Assembly (NCBI GenBank): GCA_026005175.1
Contig: BPKO01000014.1
Location: 5,768 to 69,767, forward strand
Length of the DNA: 64,000 nt
Reading direction: 5' to 3'
Source of the DNA: Candidatus Tectimicrobiota bacterium
GTDB taxonomy: Bacteria > Tectomicrobia > Entotheonellia > Entotheonellales > Entotheonellaceae
A program made the position numbers and the translations under genes. Position 1 is the first letter of the stretch. The number at the start of each line of letters is the position of its first letter. This document shows, piece after piece, positions 44,905 through 53,136 of the stretch. The notes beneath the pieces are model-generated. The model was not told the origin of the DNA and did no database searches. It was given only the letters and a program-made list of their open reading frames with translations.

Positions 44905-45834
44905 GTGGAACGGCGGGTGAGCTTTTACAGCGAGGGCCTGCGCCTGGCCGGCGTGCTGTTCGTCCCCGACGACTTGCCCCCCGGCCACAAGCGTCCCGGC
45001 ATCGTTCTGTGCCAGGGCTTCAGCGGCATCAAAGACGCGCTGCTGCCCGACGTGGCGCGGCGCTTCGTGCAGGCAGGCTATGTGGCCCTGACCTTCGACT
45101 ACCGCTATTTTGGGGAAAGCGAGGGCGAGCCGCGCTGGCGCCTCCTGCCCCAGGCCCAGGTGCAGGATATCCGCAATGCCATCACCTTCTTGCAGCAGCA
45201 GGAAGAAGTCGATGCGGCGGCCATCGGGCTTTACGGCACCAGCTTTGGCGGCGCCAACGTCAGCTACACGGCGGCAGTGGACGAGCGGGTGCGCTGCACG
45301 GTGAGCACCGTGGGCATCGGCAGCGGCGCGCGCTGGCTGCGCAGCCTGCGGCGGTACTGGGAGTGGCGCGAGCTGCTCAAGCGCCTGGAAGAGGACCGCC
45401 GCACGCGCGTGCGCACCGGCCGCTCGGCGTACGTGCACACCCTGGAGATCATGCTGCCCGATCCCCTGACGCAGCAGTTCTGGGACAAGACCACCCCCCG
45501 GGCGCTGGAGCTCTTCCCGCACATGGGAACGCAAGTAACCCTGGAGTCGGCCGAAGCGGTGATCGAGTTTGTGCCCGAGGCGGTGGTGGCACGCATTGCT
45601 CCCCGCCCCATCTTGTGGATCCATGCGGCCGAAGACACGCTGGTGCCCCCCGAGGAGTCGCAGCGAATGTACGCGCGGGCGCGGGAACCCAAAAAGCTGG
45701 TCCTGCTGCCCGGCCTCACCCACTGGGACATCTACCGCGGCGAGGGGCTGATTCAGGTGACCGACCATGCCCTGCAGTGGTACCGCCAGTGGCTTCCCGT
45801 GCCTTCGTACGCCGCCGATCGCCCTGCGTCCTGA
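44905..45834 (+). CDS. alpha/beta hydrolase (acyl/dienelactone hydrolase-like)
   Basis: 309-aa alpha/beta hydrolase. VLCQGFSGIKDALLPD supplies the oxyanion region, GLYGTSFGGANV holds the nucleophile Ser (about residue 117), the acid lies in LWIHAAEDTLVPPEE and the His in LLPGLTHWDIYRG. It resembles X-Pro-dipeptidyl/DUF1100-type acyl hydrolases. Starts at GTG 44905 with GGAGG 8 nt upstream, 3 nt after the MOSC-like gene. Substrate unknown. Confidence 0.85.
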   Translation: MERRVSFYSEGLRLAGVLFVPDDLPPGHKRPGIVLCQGFSGIKDALLPDVARRFVQAGYVALTFDYRYFGESEGEPRWRLLPQAQVQDIRNAITFLQQQEEVDAAAIGLYGTSFGGANVSYTAAVDERVRCTVSTVGIGSGARWLRSLRRYWEWRELLKRLEEDRRTRVRTGRSAYVHTLEIMLPDPLTQQFWDKTTPRALELFPHMGTQVTLESAEAVIEFVPEAVVARIAPRPILWIHAAEDTLVPPEESQRMYARAREPKKLVLLPGLTHWDIYRGEGLIQVTDHALQWYRQWLPVPSYAADRPAS

Positions 45835-45851
45835 GAAGAAGGAGAAGGCCG

Positions 45852-46643
45852 ATGCAACTGGGAGAACACCGCTTTGCGGCCGGACCGGTTACCCTGGCAC
45901 TGCAGTACCGCGCGCTGATGGCCGACCAGGGCGTATGCCTTCAGGTCGCCGGCCAGATTGATGGCCGGGAGCGCGAGCTGCTGCGCTTTGACTGCTTTGT
46001 CGAGCGTCCCCACTACCACTACGACCCCGAAGGCCGCAACGAGCGCTGGGAGCTCGACACCACCACCTGCGGCCATCCCCTGCGCTGGGCGCTGACGCAG
46101 CTGCGCACCCGCCTGCCGGCCATGCTGCACAAGGCCGGGTACGCGGCGCTGGCGCAGCAGCTGGACCTGGCGGCGCTGGCGCAGCGGCTGCCCGAAGTGG
46201 AGGCAGCGGCCTGGCAGCTGGCCCGCCGCGAACACCGCACGGTGATTCACAACCGCGGCGAGGTGGTGATCGAAGCCGGCAACATCCGCTTCGGCCTCGA
46301 GTTTCGCCAGCTGCGCAACGACCGCGGCGTGGCCATCCACGTCCTGGGTGACGTGGCCGGCCAGGAAATCGAGCTGCTGGCGTTTGACTGCTTCGAAGTC
46401 GGCCCCCACTACCACTACGGCCCGCGCAACCAGGACATCCGCATTTACTGGGATACCGCGGTGGTCCCCGATCCCCTGCGCTGGACGCTCGATCAGTTCA
46501 AAGCGGGCAAGCTGCGGGCAATGCTAACGCGCGCCGGCTATCCCACCCATGCCGCCTTGCTCGACGAGGAACTGGTGGTGGCCAAAGTCACGCAGGAAGT
46601 GGAGCCGCGCGCGCTGGCCTTGCGTGCCGCCCACGCCGCCTAG
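45852..46643 (+). CDS. internally duplicated protein of unknown function
   Basis: 263-aa soluble protein built from two clear repeats: LLRFDCFVERPHYHYDPEG then HPLRWALTQLRTRLPAML in the first half, and LLAFDCFEVGPHYHYGPRN then DPLRWTLDQFKAGKLRAML in the second. The invariant FDCF...PHYHY motif has two His, an Asp and Cys and looks like a metal or cofactor site. GAAGGAGAAGG precedes the ATG at 45852. It follows the alpha/beta hydrolase by 17 nt. No known family is recognised with confidence. Confidence 0.75.
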   Translation: MQLGEHRFAAGPVTLALQYRALMADQGVCLQVAGQIDGRERELLRFDCFVERPHYHYDPEGRNERWELDTTTCGHPLRWALTQLRTRLPAMLHKAGYAALAQQLDLAALAQRLPEVEAAAWQLARREHRTVIHNRGEVVIEAGNIRFGLEFRQLRNDRGVAIHVLGDVAGQEIELLAFDCFEVGPHYHYGPRNQDIRIYWDTAVVPDPLRWTLDQFKAGKLRAMLTRAGYPTHAALLDEELVVAKVTQEVEPRALALRAAHAA

Positions 46644-46650
46644 CGCCGCC

Positions 46651-47580
46651 TCAGCGAAAGGCCGGTGCCACCTCGGTGATAAAGCGGTCGAGCTGCTCGT
46701 AGCGCCAGGGCGGCACAAAAGTGGGGATGCACAGCATGTCCACGCCGGCCGCTTGCAGGCGGCCCAGGGTGTCCTGCACTTCGCCCACGCTGCCGGCGAG
46801 CACGGTGTCGCGGGCCTCGGCTTCGCTGCGTCCAAAGAGCCGCATCAGGCTCTGTACCAGGCGCTGGCGCGCTTCGGGCTGGTCGGTGAGGAGCAGGGGC
46901 ATGTTGGCCGAGCGCTTGATGGTACGGGGGTCGCGTCCCACCGCGGCACAGTGGTCTTCGAGAATGCGGATCTTGCGGCGCAGGATCTCCGGGCCGCCCC
47001 AGACGTTCCAGTGATCGGCGTACTTGGCGGCAATGCGCAGGGTGCGGCGCTCGCCGCCCCCGCCAATGAGCAGCTCGGGGTGGGGCTGCTGCACGGGCTT
47101 GGGAAAGAGAGGGGCGTGGCGCAGCTGGTAGTACTTGCCCTGAAACGTCGCTTTGGGCTCGTGCCAGAGGGCGAGCAGCACCTGGCAGGCTTCTTCCAGG
47201 CGTTCGAGACGCTCGCGCACGGTGTAAAAGGGGATGCCGTAGGCCTCGTGTTCGTTTTGCTGCCAGGCGGCGCCCAGGCCGCAGATGAGCCGTCCCCCCG
47301 ACATGATGTCGACGTTGGTGGCCATTTTGGCCAGCACCGCCGGGTGGCGGTAGGTGTTGCCGGCCACCAGGGTGCCGATGCGCAAGCGCTGCGTGCACAG
47401 GGCCAGTCCGGCCAGGGTCGTCCAGCACTCCAGCGTCGGCGTCACCGGGTCAGGGGTGTTGGGCATGAAGTGATCGGCCACAAAGGCTGCGTCCCACCCC
47501 GTGGCCTCGGCGTGGCGCCACAGGGCCTGGACCTGCTCCCAAGGGATGCCGGTCAGGCTGGTGAACAGGGCAAATTGCAT
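46651..47580 (-). CDS. LLM-class flavin/F420-dependent oxidoreductase
   Basis: 309-aa luciferase-like TIM barrel. It starts MQFALFTSLTGIPW, has DAAFVADHFMPN near residue 30, QRLRIGTLVAGNTYRHPAVLAKM and GGRLICGLGAAWQQNEHEAYG, which bind the flavin phosphate, and KPVQQPHPELLIGGGGERR. Similar in layout to the gene at 14579-15502 but a different subgroup. The ATG at 47580 follows AGAGGAG. It is convergent with the duplicated protein (7 nt). Substrate unknown. Confidence 0.88.
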   Translation of the reverse strand: MQFALFTSLTGIPWEQVQALWRHAEATGWDAAFVADHFMPNTPDPVTPTLECWTTLAGLALCTQRLRIGTLVAGNTYRHPAVLAKMATNVDIMSGGRLICGLGAAWQQNEHEAYGIPFYTVRERLERLEEACQVLLALWHEPKATFQGKYYQLRHAPLFPKPVQQPHPELLIGGGGERRTLRIAAKYADHWNVWGGPEILRRKIRILEDHCAAVGRDPRTIKRSANMPLLLTDQPEARQRLVQSLMRLFGRSEAEARDTVLAGSVGEVQDTLGRLQAAGVDMLCIPTFVPPWRYEQLDRFITEVAPAFR

Positions 47581-47737
47581 GCGGGTGCTCCTCTGGCAGG
47601 GGATCAGCCCTGGGCCACCAGTATAGCATAGCCACCGGGGAGGCCGGGGGATTCTGCTTGACAGCCTGCGGCGGCTGTGCCAACTACTACAGCATCACAG
47701 AAGCAGCGTCAGGACCGGATGGAGGGAGGAAAGCCCC

Positions 47738-48829
47738 ATGCAGGCAGAGTGGCTCTACCGCTTTTGGCAGCAGCAGGCAAGTGGGCGCCACGAAGGCGAG
47801 CCGGGCCAGGGCGAGGGCCTGTCGCGCCGGGACTTTGTCAAAGCCGGGCTGGTTACCGGCATGGCTGCCGGCATGGCCGCCGGGCACCTGGCGCGGGCGC
47901 CGCATGCGGCCGAAGCCGCGCCAGCCGAAGAAAACCCCATGGGCCGGCAGTGGTGGCCTTCGGAGTGGGGACCGGAGGACGAGGCAGGGGCCTCTAACCG
48001 CATCACCCCGGCCAAGGTGCTGGAGGCTGCCAGCCTCATCAAGCGCGGCCATATTTACCGCCTGGGCATGGTGCTCGAAGCGGGGATCCCTACCTTTGGG
48101 GCGCGCCACGTCTCTATCACCATTCCTGGAGGACCCACCGGCGGCCCCTTTGGCAAGCACCAGCTCATGTACAACGACGAGATGTTCAGCGGCGAGATCG
48201 GCCAGGTGGGCTCGCAGTTCGACGGCCTTGGCCACATCGGGGTGAAGATGGGCAACACGGTGCGCTACTACAACGGCTTCACCCAGGAGCAGGTGGGTGG
48301 GGCCTACGGGCTCAAGAAGCTCGGCGTGCACAACGTCAAGCCCTTCTTCACCCGCGGTATTCTCCTCGACGTGCTCTCCCTCAAGGGCGGCGAGCGCCTG
48401 CCCATCGGCTACGTCATCACCATGGACGACGTCATGCAGACGCTACGCCGCCAGGGCATCCGCGAGCCGGGCGAGGGCGACGTGGTGCTGTTTCGCACCG
48501 GCCACATCAAGCTATGGATGAAAGACAACGCCGAGTACAACCGCGGCTGCCCGGGGCCGAGCAAGACGGTGGCCGAGTGGCTGGCAGAGAAGAAAATCGC
48601 CTGTGTCGGCGCCGATACCTGGCCGGTGGAGGCAGTGCCCGGCGAGGATCCGGACCGGCCATTTATCTGCCACGTCATCTGGATCACCATGAACGGCATC
48701 TACATCATCGAAAACCAGTGGCTGGAGGACCTGGCCAAAGACCGGGTCTACGAGTTCGCCTGGTCGTTTAACCCCTTGCCGCTCAAAGGCGGCACCGGTT
48801 CGCCCGGCAACTCGGTGGCCATTGCCTAA
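47738..48829 (+). CDS. Tat-exported cyclase-family protein
   Basis: 363-aa protein with a twin-arginine signal: SRRDFVK at about residues 29-35 followed by a hydrophobic AGLVTGMAAGMAAG stretch. The mature domain belongs to the metal-dependent cyclase/kynurenine-formamidase-like fold, with GSQFDGLGHIGVKMG as the metal motif (variant of HxGTHxDxxxH) and VVLFRTGH and CVGADTWPVE. Export of a folded metalloenzyme fits Tat use. TTGACA at 47658 upstream could be part of a promoter, but the spacing and -10 are unconvincing. Likely hydrolyses an amide or lactone in the periplasm. Confidence 0.88.
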   Translation: MQAEWLYRFWQQQASGRHEGEPGQGEGLSRRDFVKAGLVTGMAAGMAAGHLARAPHAAEAAPAEENPMGRQWWPSEWGPEDEAGASNRITPAKVLEAASLIKRGHIYRLGMVLEAGIPTFGARHVSITIPGGPTGGPFGKHQLMYNDEMFSGEIGQVGSQFDGLGHIGVKMGNTVRYYNGFTQEQVGGAYGLKKLGVHNVKPFFTRGILLDVLSLKGGERLPIGYVITMDDVMQTLRRQGIREPGEGDVVLFRTGHIKLWMKDNAEYNRGCPGPSKTVAEWLAEKKIACVGADTWPVEAVPGEDPDRPFICHVIWITMNGIYIIENQWLEDLAKDRVYEFAWSFNPLPLKGGTGSPGNSVAIA

Positions 48830-48891
48830 CGCCTGCCGGCCCACAGGAGGCAGTCCTGTGGCCCCGGTGTGGCCCAGCCTGGAGGAGTTCC

Positions 48892-49776
48892 ATGGACGCC
48901 AGCACCCGCCGCCAGCGCCTGCGGCGCCTGCTGCACGGCGCGCAAACGGTGATTGTCCCCGCTGTCTTTGATGCGGTCTCGGCCCGCCTTGCAGAAATGG
49001 CCGGCTTTGAAGTGGCGCTGCTCTCCGGGTCGGTGACGGCGGCTACCCTGCACGCCGTTCCCGACTTGGTGCTGGTCACCCTGACGGAAGTGGCACAGGT
49101 GGCCAAGCGCGTGGTGGACGCCACTTCCCTGAGCCTGCTGGTGGATGCCGACCACGGCTTTGGCAACGCCCTCAACGTCATGCGCTGCGTGCGCGAGCTC
49201 GAGCGCGCCGGTGTTGCCGCCCTTACCCTGGAGGACACGGATCTGCCGCGTCCTTACGGCACGCGCGGCCCGACGGCCATTTCCATCCAGGAGATGTGCG
49301 GCAAGCTGCGCGCCGCGGTGGCGGCACGCCAGGACCCCGAGCTGGTCCTCATCGGCCGCACCGACACCCTGCGCTACCGGGGACTGGAGGAGGCACTGGC
49401 GCGCGCCAAGGCCTATGCCGAGACGGGCGTGGACGCCCTTTTCGTGGCGGGAGCGCAGCGCCGCGAGGAGCTGGAAGCCCTCCGCGCCGCCCTTCCCCTG
49501 CCGCTGATTGCCTCGGGTCTGCCGCAGCCCGAAGACGGCAAAAGCGGCCTGCAGGTCCTGCAAGACCTTGGCTACCCCCTCACGTTGCTGGCGGCGGTGC
49601 CGTTTCGCGTGGCGGTGCAGGCCATGCACGAAGCGCTCGCGTATCTCAAGGCGCACGGCGAGCCCGGTCCTTTTGCCGCGCGCATGGCTCCTGCCGCGCT
49701 GCTCGAGGAGGTGGTGCGTGCGGCGCAGTACGCGGCGTACCAGCAGCGTTTCTTGCAAGATGAGGCGGGGCTTTGA
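48892..49776 (+). CDS. oxaloacetate decarboxylase-like, ICL/PEP-mutase superfamily
   Basis: 294-aa TIM barrel of the isocitrate lyase/PEP mutase superfamily. DADHGFGNALNVMRCVRELE (about residues 84-103), then LEDTDLPRPYG, strongly resemble the Pseudomonas PA4872-type oxaloacetate decarboxylase, with GRTDTLRYRGLEEALARA as the second metal region. PEP mutase and carboxy-phosphonoenolpyruvate mutase are relatives, so a C-P role is conceivable given PhnA and the split decarboxylase, but the sequence favours 2-oxo acid decarboxylation. GGAGGAG precedes the ATG at 48892. Confidence 0.85.
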   Translation: MDASTRRQRLRRLLHGAQTVIVPAVFDAVSARLAEMAGFEVALLSGSVTAATLHAVPDLVLVTLTEVAQVAKRVVDATSLSLLVDADHGFGNALNVMRCVRELERAGVAALTLEDTDLPRPYGTRGPTAISIQEMCGKLRAAVAARQDPELVLIGRTDTLRYRGLEEALARAKAYAETGVDALFVAGAQRREELEALRAALPLPLIASGLPQPEDGKSGLQVLQDLGYPLTLLAAVPFRVAVQAMHEALAYLKAHGEPGPFAARMAPAALLEEVVRAAQYAAYQQRFLQDEAGL

Positions 49777-49847
49777 CGCCGCCCCGGGCCCCGGGCTACA
49801 ATCGGCCCGCGTTTCTTTCGTGAGCCTCTTAGAGAAAGGATGGCGCG

Positions 49848-50465
49848 ATGATTTACGAGATCCGCACCTACACCCTCAAGCCCGGCACGGTGGCAGAGTT
49901 TGAGGCCCGCTTTGCCGAGGCGCTGCCGCACCGCCAGCGCTATTCCGAGCTGGCCGCCTTCTGGCATACCGAGATCGGCCCGCTCAACCAGGTGATTCAC
50001 GTCTGGCCCTACGAGGACCTGCGGCACCGCGCCGAGGTGCGCGAGCGCGCCATGCAGGATCCCCACTGGCCGCCGCCGGTGCGGGAGTTCATCGTCGCCA
50101 TGGAGTCGGAGATTTTCCTGCCGGCGCCCTTTTCGCCTCGCCTGGGCGGCGGCCAGAAGCTGGGCAACGTCTACGAGATGCGCATTTACCAGTACCAGCC
50201 CGGCACCATCCCCACGGTGATCGAGCGCTGGGCAGAGGCGCTGCCGGCGCGCCTGGAGCTTTCGCCCCTGGCGGCCTGCCTGTGGAGCGAGATCGGCGGC
50301 CTCAATCGCTGGGTACACATCTGGCCGTATGCCGATCTGGCCGAGCGCGCCCGCATCCGCGAACAAGCCACCAAGCTGCCCACCTGGCCCCCCAAGACGC
50401 GGGAGTTCCTGGTCAGCATGCAAAACAAGATCCTCATCCCGGCGGCATTCTCCCCCATGGCCTAA
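49848..50465 (+). CDS. NIPSNAP-family protein (two domains)
   Basis: 205-aa protein made of two NIPSNAP/ABM-like ferredoxin folds. The first is IYEIRTYTLKPGTVAEFEARF with LNQVIHVWPYEDLRHR; the second is VYEMRIYQYQPGTIPTVIERW with LNRWVHIWPYADLAER. Each would be one half of a dimeric alpha-beta barrel, so the chain may fold as a pseudo-dimer. Function of bacterial NIPSNAPs is unknown. The ATG at 49848 follows AAAGGA. Next gene begins 16 nt later on the same strand. Confidence 0.9.
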   Translation: MIYEIRTYTLKPGTVAEFEARFAEALPHRQRYSELAAFWHTEIGPLNQVIHVWPYEDLRHRAEVRERAMQDPHWPPPVREFIVAMESEIFLPAPFSPRLGGGQKLGNVYEMRIYQYQPGTIPTVIERWAEALPARLELSPLAACLWSEIGGLNRWVHIWPYADLAERARIREQATKLPTWPPKTREFLVSMQNKILIPAAFSPMA

Positions 50466-50481
50466 GCCGCAGGAGACGTGC

Positions 50482-51375
50482 ATGGCGCGCAGCGAAGCCC
50501 TCACCTCCCTGATTGCCTGGCTGACCTCTCGCCCGCGGCCACCCCAGCCCACGGTAGCAGAACTGCGGCTTGGCTTTGACATCCTGGGAAGCAAGCTGCC
50601 CCCACCGCCCGAGGTCACAGTTGAGGCGGTCCAGGCGGGCGGCGTGCCGGCCGAGTGGGTCGGCGCCCCGGGTGGCGACCCCTCGCGCGTGATTCTTTAC
50701 CTGCACGGCGGCGGGTACGTCCTGGGCTCGCCGGCCACCCACCGCGGTCTGGCCGGTCGCCTGGCCCTTGCCGCGGCGGCGCGGGTGCTGGTGATCGACT
50801 ACCGCCTGGCGCCGGAGCACCCGTTTCCGGCCGCAGTAGAAGACGCCACCGCGGCGTACCGCTGGCTGCTGGCTTCTGGCTACGCGCCGCAGCGCCTGGT
50901 GATCGCCGGCGATTCTGCCGGTGGCGGCCTGACCGTGGCCACCCTGGTGGCGCTGCGCGACGCCGGGGACCCGCTGCCGGCGGCCGCGGTGTGCCTCTCG
51001 CCGTGGGTGGACCTGGAAGGCACCGGCGCCTCGATGACCATCAAAGCGGGCGAAGATCCCCTGGTGCAGCGCGAGCTGCTGCAGCAAATGGCGGCGTGGT
51101 ACTTGGGCGGCGCCCCTCCCCGCACGCCGCTGGCAGCCCCGCTCTACGCCGAGCTCCACGGCTTGCCGCCCCTGCTGCTCCAAGTCGGCACCGCCGAAGT
51201 CCTCCTCGATGATGCCGTGCGCCTGGCTGCGCGGGCGCGGGACGCCGGGGTCGAGGTCACCCTGGAGCCCTGGGAGGACATGATCCACGTCTGGCAGCTC
51301 TTCGCCCCGCGGCTGCCCGAGGGACAGCAGGCCATCGAGCGCATCGGGGCCTTCGTGCGGGCGCACACGCCCTAG
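50482..51375 (+). CDS. alpha/beta hydrolase fold-3 esterase (HSL family)
   Basis: 297-aa esterase of the hormone-sensitive lipase family. The oxyanion motif is YLHGGGYVLGS (about residues 73-83), the nucleophile elbow GDSAGGGLTV (Ser about 146), Asp in LLLDD or equivalent near 240 and His in WEDMIHVWQLF (about 270). Hydrolyses short acyl esters in the cytoplasm. The start at 50482 follows AGGAG. It ends convergently with the HAD gene, sharing the palindromic CTAG (51372-51375) as both stop codons. Confidence 0.92.
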   Translation: MARSEALTSLIAWLTSRPRPPQPTVAELRLGFDILGSKLPPPPEVTVEAVQAGGVPAEWVGAPGGDPSRVILYLHGGGYVLGSPATHRGLAGRLALAAAARVLVIDYRLAPEHPFPAAVEDATAAYRWLLASGYAPQRLVIAGDSAGGGLTVATLVALRDAGDPLPAAAVCLSPWVDLEGTGASMTIKAGEDPLVQRELLQQMAAWYLGGAPPRTPLAAPLYAELHGLPPLLLQVGTAEVLLDDAVRLAARARDAGVEVTLEPWEDMIHVWQLFAPRLPEGQQAIERIGAFVRAHTP

Positions 51376-52064
51376 CGCTCGGCAGGGGAAGCAAACAGGC
51401 GCTCGAGGTAAGCGCGCACCGCAACCAGCGAGGGCAGCACCCGGTGGGCCAGGGCGGCGACCGCTGCCGTCGGGGGGACGAGGTCGGGGACCATGATCAC
51501 CGCCATGCCGGCGGCGTGGGCTGCCTGCACGCCGGCTGCGGCGTCTTCGAGGACCAGGCACTGCTGCGGTGGCCGGCCCAGTTGCTGTGCCGCCCGCAGG
51601 AAGAGGTCGGGGGCAGGCTTGCCGCGTGGGACCTCGCTGCCGGTGACCACGGTGGCAAAGTAGGCATGCAGGCCGCTGCCGCGCAGCTTCTGCAAGGCAA
51701 AGTGCTGCTCAGAGGAGGTGGCCACCGCCCGGGCAATCCCTCTGGCTTCGAGAAAGGCAAGCAACTCGGCAGCGCCCGGCCGCAGGCGAAGGCCCTCGGT
51801 GGCGATGGCCTGCTGCATGTAGTCCCAGGCGCGGCGCTGCACGGCCCGCAGGGGAAAAGCAGGGCCGAAGGCCTGGCGCAGCAGCTGCTCGCTGTCGGCT
51901 TCGGTGCGCCCCACCAGCGTCAGGTAGAGTTCGTCGCTGAGGGTGTAGTGCCAGTCGGCAGCGGCGCGCTGCCACGCCCAGCGGGCCAGCCGCTCGGTGT
52001 CGAGCAGCAGGCCGTCGAGGTCACAGATGACAGCCGTAAAGGGCATGGGTGCCATGGCAGGCAA
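51372..52064 (-). CDS. HAD-superfamily phosphatase
   Basis: 230-aa haloacid-dehalogenase-like hydrolase, subfamily IA. Motif I VICDLDGLLLDTE (nucleophile Asp15, acid Asp17), motif II in AVATSSEQHF, motif III with Lys in GSEVPRGKPAPDLFL and motif IV VLEDAAAGVQAAHAAGM are all present with a helical cap. Likely acts on a phosphosugar or phosphoglycolate-like compound; beta-phosphoglucomutase is possible. Its stop shares CTAG with the esterase gene. No dedicated neighbour suggests the substrate. Confidence 0.92.
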   Translation of the reverse strand: MPAMAPMPFTAVICDLDGLLLDTERLARWAWQRAAADWHYTLSDELYLTLVGRTEADSEQLLRQAFGPAFPLRAVQRRAWDYMQQAIATEGLRLRPGAAELLAFLEARGIARAVATSSEQHFALQKLRGSGLHAYFATVVTGSEVPRGKPAPDLFLRAAQQLGRPPQQCLVLEDAAAGVQAAHAAGMAVIMVPDLVPPTAAVAALAHRVLPSLVAVRAYLERLFASPAER

Positions 52065-52177
52065 AGTGTAGCCTGTCCCGGCTCAGGTTGCGAGTCAAAC
52101 CGGCCCCGGGACCGCAGGTTCGCCACAGGACCGCGGCGGTGGTATAGAGAAGGGGAACCCCAAAGAAGGAGGGAGAG

Positions 52178-53128
52178 ATGGCCCAGTACCCTTATACCCA
52201 CGGCCTGCATTCGCTGTCGCCGCGCGCCTATGCCTACTTGCAACCTGACGGCGGCTGGGGCTGGAGCAACAGCGGCCTCCTGGTCGGCAAGCGCGAGGCG
52301 CTGCTGGTGGACACCCTGTTCGACCTTGCCCTCACCCGCCGCATGCTCGACGCCATGCAGGGGGTGCTGCCCGGTCCCATCCGCCGGTTGGTCAACACCC
52401 ACCACAACGGCGACCACTGCTACGGCAACGCCTTGCTTCCCGACGCCGAAGTCATCGCCCACCGCGCCTGCCGCGAGGAGCTGCTGCGGATCCCCCCGGG
52501 GGTGATCCTGCGCCTGCTCGAGGCGTTTGGCGACACCCCGGCCGGCCGCTACGTGCGCCACTGCTTCCAGGCGTTTGAGTTTCGCGACATCCCCCTGCGG
52601 CCGCCGACCACGGTGTTTGACGAAACCCTGACCCTTTACCTCGACGACGACCCCATCGAGCTGCGCTACCTGGGCCCGGCCCATACCCGGGGCGACATCA
52701 TCGTGTACGCCCCGCGCGAGGGGGTGGTCTACGTGGGCGACCTCCTCTTCCACCAGTGCACGCCGATTATCTGGGAAGGCACCTGCGCCCAGTGGCTCAG
52801 CGCCCTCGACGCCATCCTGGCGCTCGACGTGGAGGTCATCGTGCCCGGCCACGGCCCGCTGGCCGACAAGGACGGCGTGCGGCAGCAGCGCGAGTACCTG
52901 TGCTACGTCTGGGAGCGGGCGCGCGAGCTCTACCAGCGTGGCGTGCCGGTGTCAGAGGCCATTCACCAGATCGAGCTGGGGCCCTACGCCGCCTGGGGCG
53001 AGGCCGAGCGGCTGGCCGCCAACGTGCTGCGCTTTTACCAGGAGTTTGCCGGCGCCGCGCACCAGGAAGTGGACTACCTCGAGGCGTTCCGCTACATGGC
53101 CGAGCTTTACTTCCGCCGCCACCCCTGA
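52178..53128 (+). CDS. MBL-fold metallo-hydrolase
   Basis: 316-aa metallo-beta-lactamase-fold protein. The zinc motif reads NTHHNGDHCYGN (variant of HxHxDH), with later ligands in GPAHTRGDI, VYVGDLLFHQC and IVPGHGPLADKDG. N-terminal GWGWSNSGLLVGKREALLVDT is typical of the hydroxyacylglutathione hydrolase/alkyl-sulfatase-like group. GAAGGAGGGAG precedes the ATG. Hydrolyses an ester, lactone or sulfate; specific function unknown. It converges on the DUF3179 gene 8 nt away. Confidence 0.9.
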   Translation: MAQYPYTHGLHSLSPRAYAYLQPDGGWGWSNSGLLVGKREALLVDTLFDLALTRRMLDAMQGVLPGPIRRLVNTHHNGDHCYGNALLPDAEVIAHRACREELLRIPPGVILRLLEAFGDTPAGRYVRHCFQAFEFRDIPLRPPTTVFDETLTLYLDDDPIELRYLGPAHTRGDIIVYAPREGVVYVGDLLFHQCTPIIWEGTCAQWLSALDAILALDVEVIVPGHGPLADKDGVRQQREYLCYVWERARELYQRGVPVSEAIHQIELGPYAAWGEAERLAANVLRFYQEFAGAAHQEVDYLEAFRYMAELYFRRHP

Positions 53129-53136
53129 GCGCGGCG

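Noticed and set aside
43758-46643. A single 961-codon plus frame apparently fusing several genes
   Set aside because: It runs antisense through the DinB-like gene, then in the wrong frame through the MOSC-like and hydrolase genes, and enters the real frame only at 45852, where a ribosome-binding site precedes the start.
47658-47686. Sigma70 promoter for the Tat-exported cyclase gene
   Set aside because: TTGACA is perfect, but the -10 region (CAACTA/AACTAC) is poor at any allowed spacing, so it is not listed as a feature.
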